From contig NZ_CP067112.1 of the NCBI RefSeq assembly GCF_016615815.1, forward strand, positions 1,612,001-1,676,000: a stretch of 64,000 nt of DNA, given 5' to 3'. The notes under the pieces were generated by a model. The model made no database searches. It saw only the letters and a program-made list of their open reading frames with translations, and was not told the origin of the DNA. Position numbers and translations under genes: made by a program. Below, piece after piece: positions 63,821 through 64,000 of the stretch. Position 1 is the stretch's first letter, and each line of letters starts with the position of its first letter. This DNA comes from Luteimonas sp. MC1572. Its GTDB lineage: Bacteria; Pseudomonadota; Gammaproteobacteria; Xanthomonadales; Xanthomonadaceae.

Positions 63821-64000
63821 GCGCGAGCCACTCGCGGGCATGGGCCGCCGCGGCATCGACCAGGCGGCGCATGGCCGCGAGCTCCGCGGGGTCCGGCACT
63901 CCCGTCCATTCGTCCATGAAGGTCTTCTTGAATTCCAGCGCGATCGCGCAGCCGGTCTCCGGGTAGCGCGCATGCACGAAGCGCGCAAGCTCGCCACGCC
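63813..64000 (-). CDS. N-formylglutamate amidohydrolase (C-terminal end only)
   Basis: The last 61 residues of a gene that enters from the right edge. The readable part contains YPETGCAIALEFKKTFMDEWTG, matching the conserved C-terminal region of N-formylglutamate amidohydrolase family proteins found next to DUF1704 genes, then a helical tail ending REWLAHA. The enzyme class removes formyl or related acyl groups from glutamate derivatives. It overlaps the DUF1704 start by eight bases, so the two are translationally coupled. The catalytic residues lie outside the window. Confidence 0.65.
   Translation of the reverse strand, partial: RGELARFVHARYPETGCAIALEFKKTFMDEWTGVPDPAELAAMRRLVDAAAAHAREWLAHA

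Overview
The window is high-GC chromosomal DNA, almost entirely coding, and reads as a gammaproteobacterium of the Xanthomonadaceae (Lysobacter, Luteimonas or Stenotrophomonas-like). Evidence for this placement is the methionine synthase split into two overlapping genes, the very large NAD-glutamate dehydrogenase, ZipA next to LigA and SMC, a GyrA with glutamine at position 83, and a GntR/ABC operon of xanthomonad type. The placement comes from family resemblance only; no search was run. No tRNA, rRNA, CRISPR array, prophage, transposase or integrase was found.

Layout. 1-9.1 kb: two small uncharacterised proteins, a cytosolic 5'-nucleotidase, NAD kinase, NAD-glutamate dehydrogenase and an acyl-CoA dehydrogenase. 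9.3-15.2 kb: an ArsR/methyltransferase regulator of SahR type, with an operator-like palindrome at its own promoter, overlaps the two halves of MetH; an MFS transporter follows. 15.2-19.3 kb: DUF2058 protein, SlyX, UDP-glucose dehydrogenase and two FKBP isomerases. 19.4-22.1 kb: a small membrane protein, a GntR (YtrA-like) repressor, an ABC ATPase and a permease, behind a promoter whose -10 box lies inside a GGTG-N16-CACC palindrome. 22.1-27.2 kb: fumarase, adenylosuccinate lyase, a ribosomal oxygenase and a GNAT protein. 27.3-33.0 kb: the complete 2-oxoglutarate dehydrogenase operon sucA-sucB-lpd. 33.1-36.7 kb: LOG-type hydrolase, AcuI-like reductase, PilH-like receiver, CbpA-like co-chaperone, peroxiredoxin. 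36.7-46.9 kb: penicillin-binding protein 1C, a bacterial alpha-2-macroglobulin lipoprotein and GyrA. 46.9-47.4 kb: the only long non-coding stretch, holding two related nested-palindrome elements in divergent orientation around a GCCACA microsatellite. 47.4-56.1 kb: MtnA, then smc-zipA-ligA-epmA in one direction. 56.4-60.9 kb: a secreted-type ATP-dependent DNA ligase (LigE), an orphan sugar-ABC ATPase divergent from a GH1 beta-glucosidase with a LacI-type operator between them, and 6-phosphogluconolactonase. 60.9-64.0 kb: a tight three-gene set of ATP-grasp ligase, DUF1704 metallopeptidase and N-formylglutamate amidohydrolase (partial).

Most genes are housekeeping. The parts worth a second look are the covarying nested palindromes upstream of gyrA, the ATP-grasp/DUF1704/amidohydrolase set at the right end, the promoter-operator overlaps of the SahR-MetH and GntR-ABC operons, and the LacI-type site without a local LacI gene.
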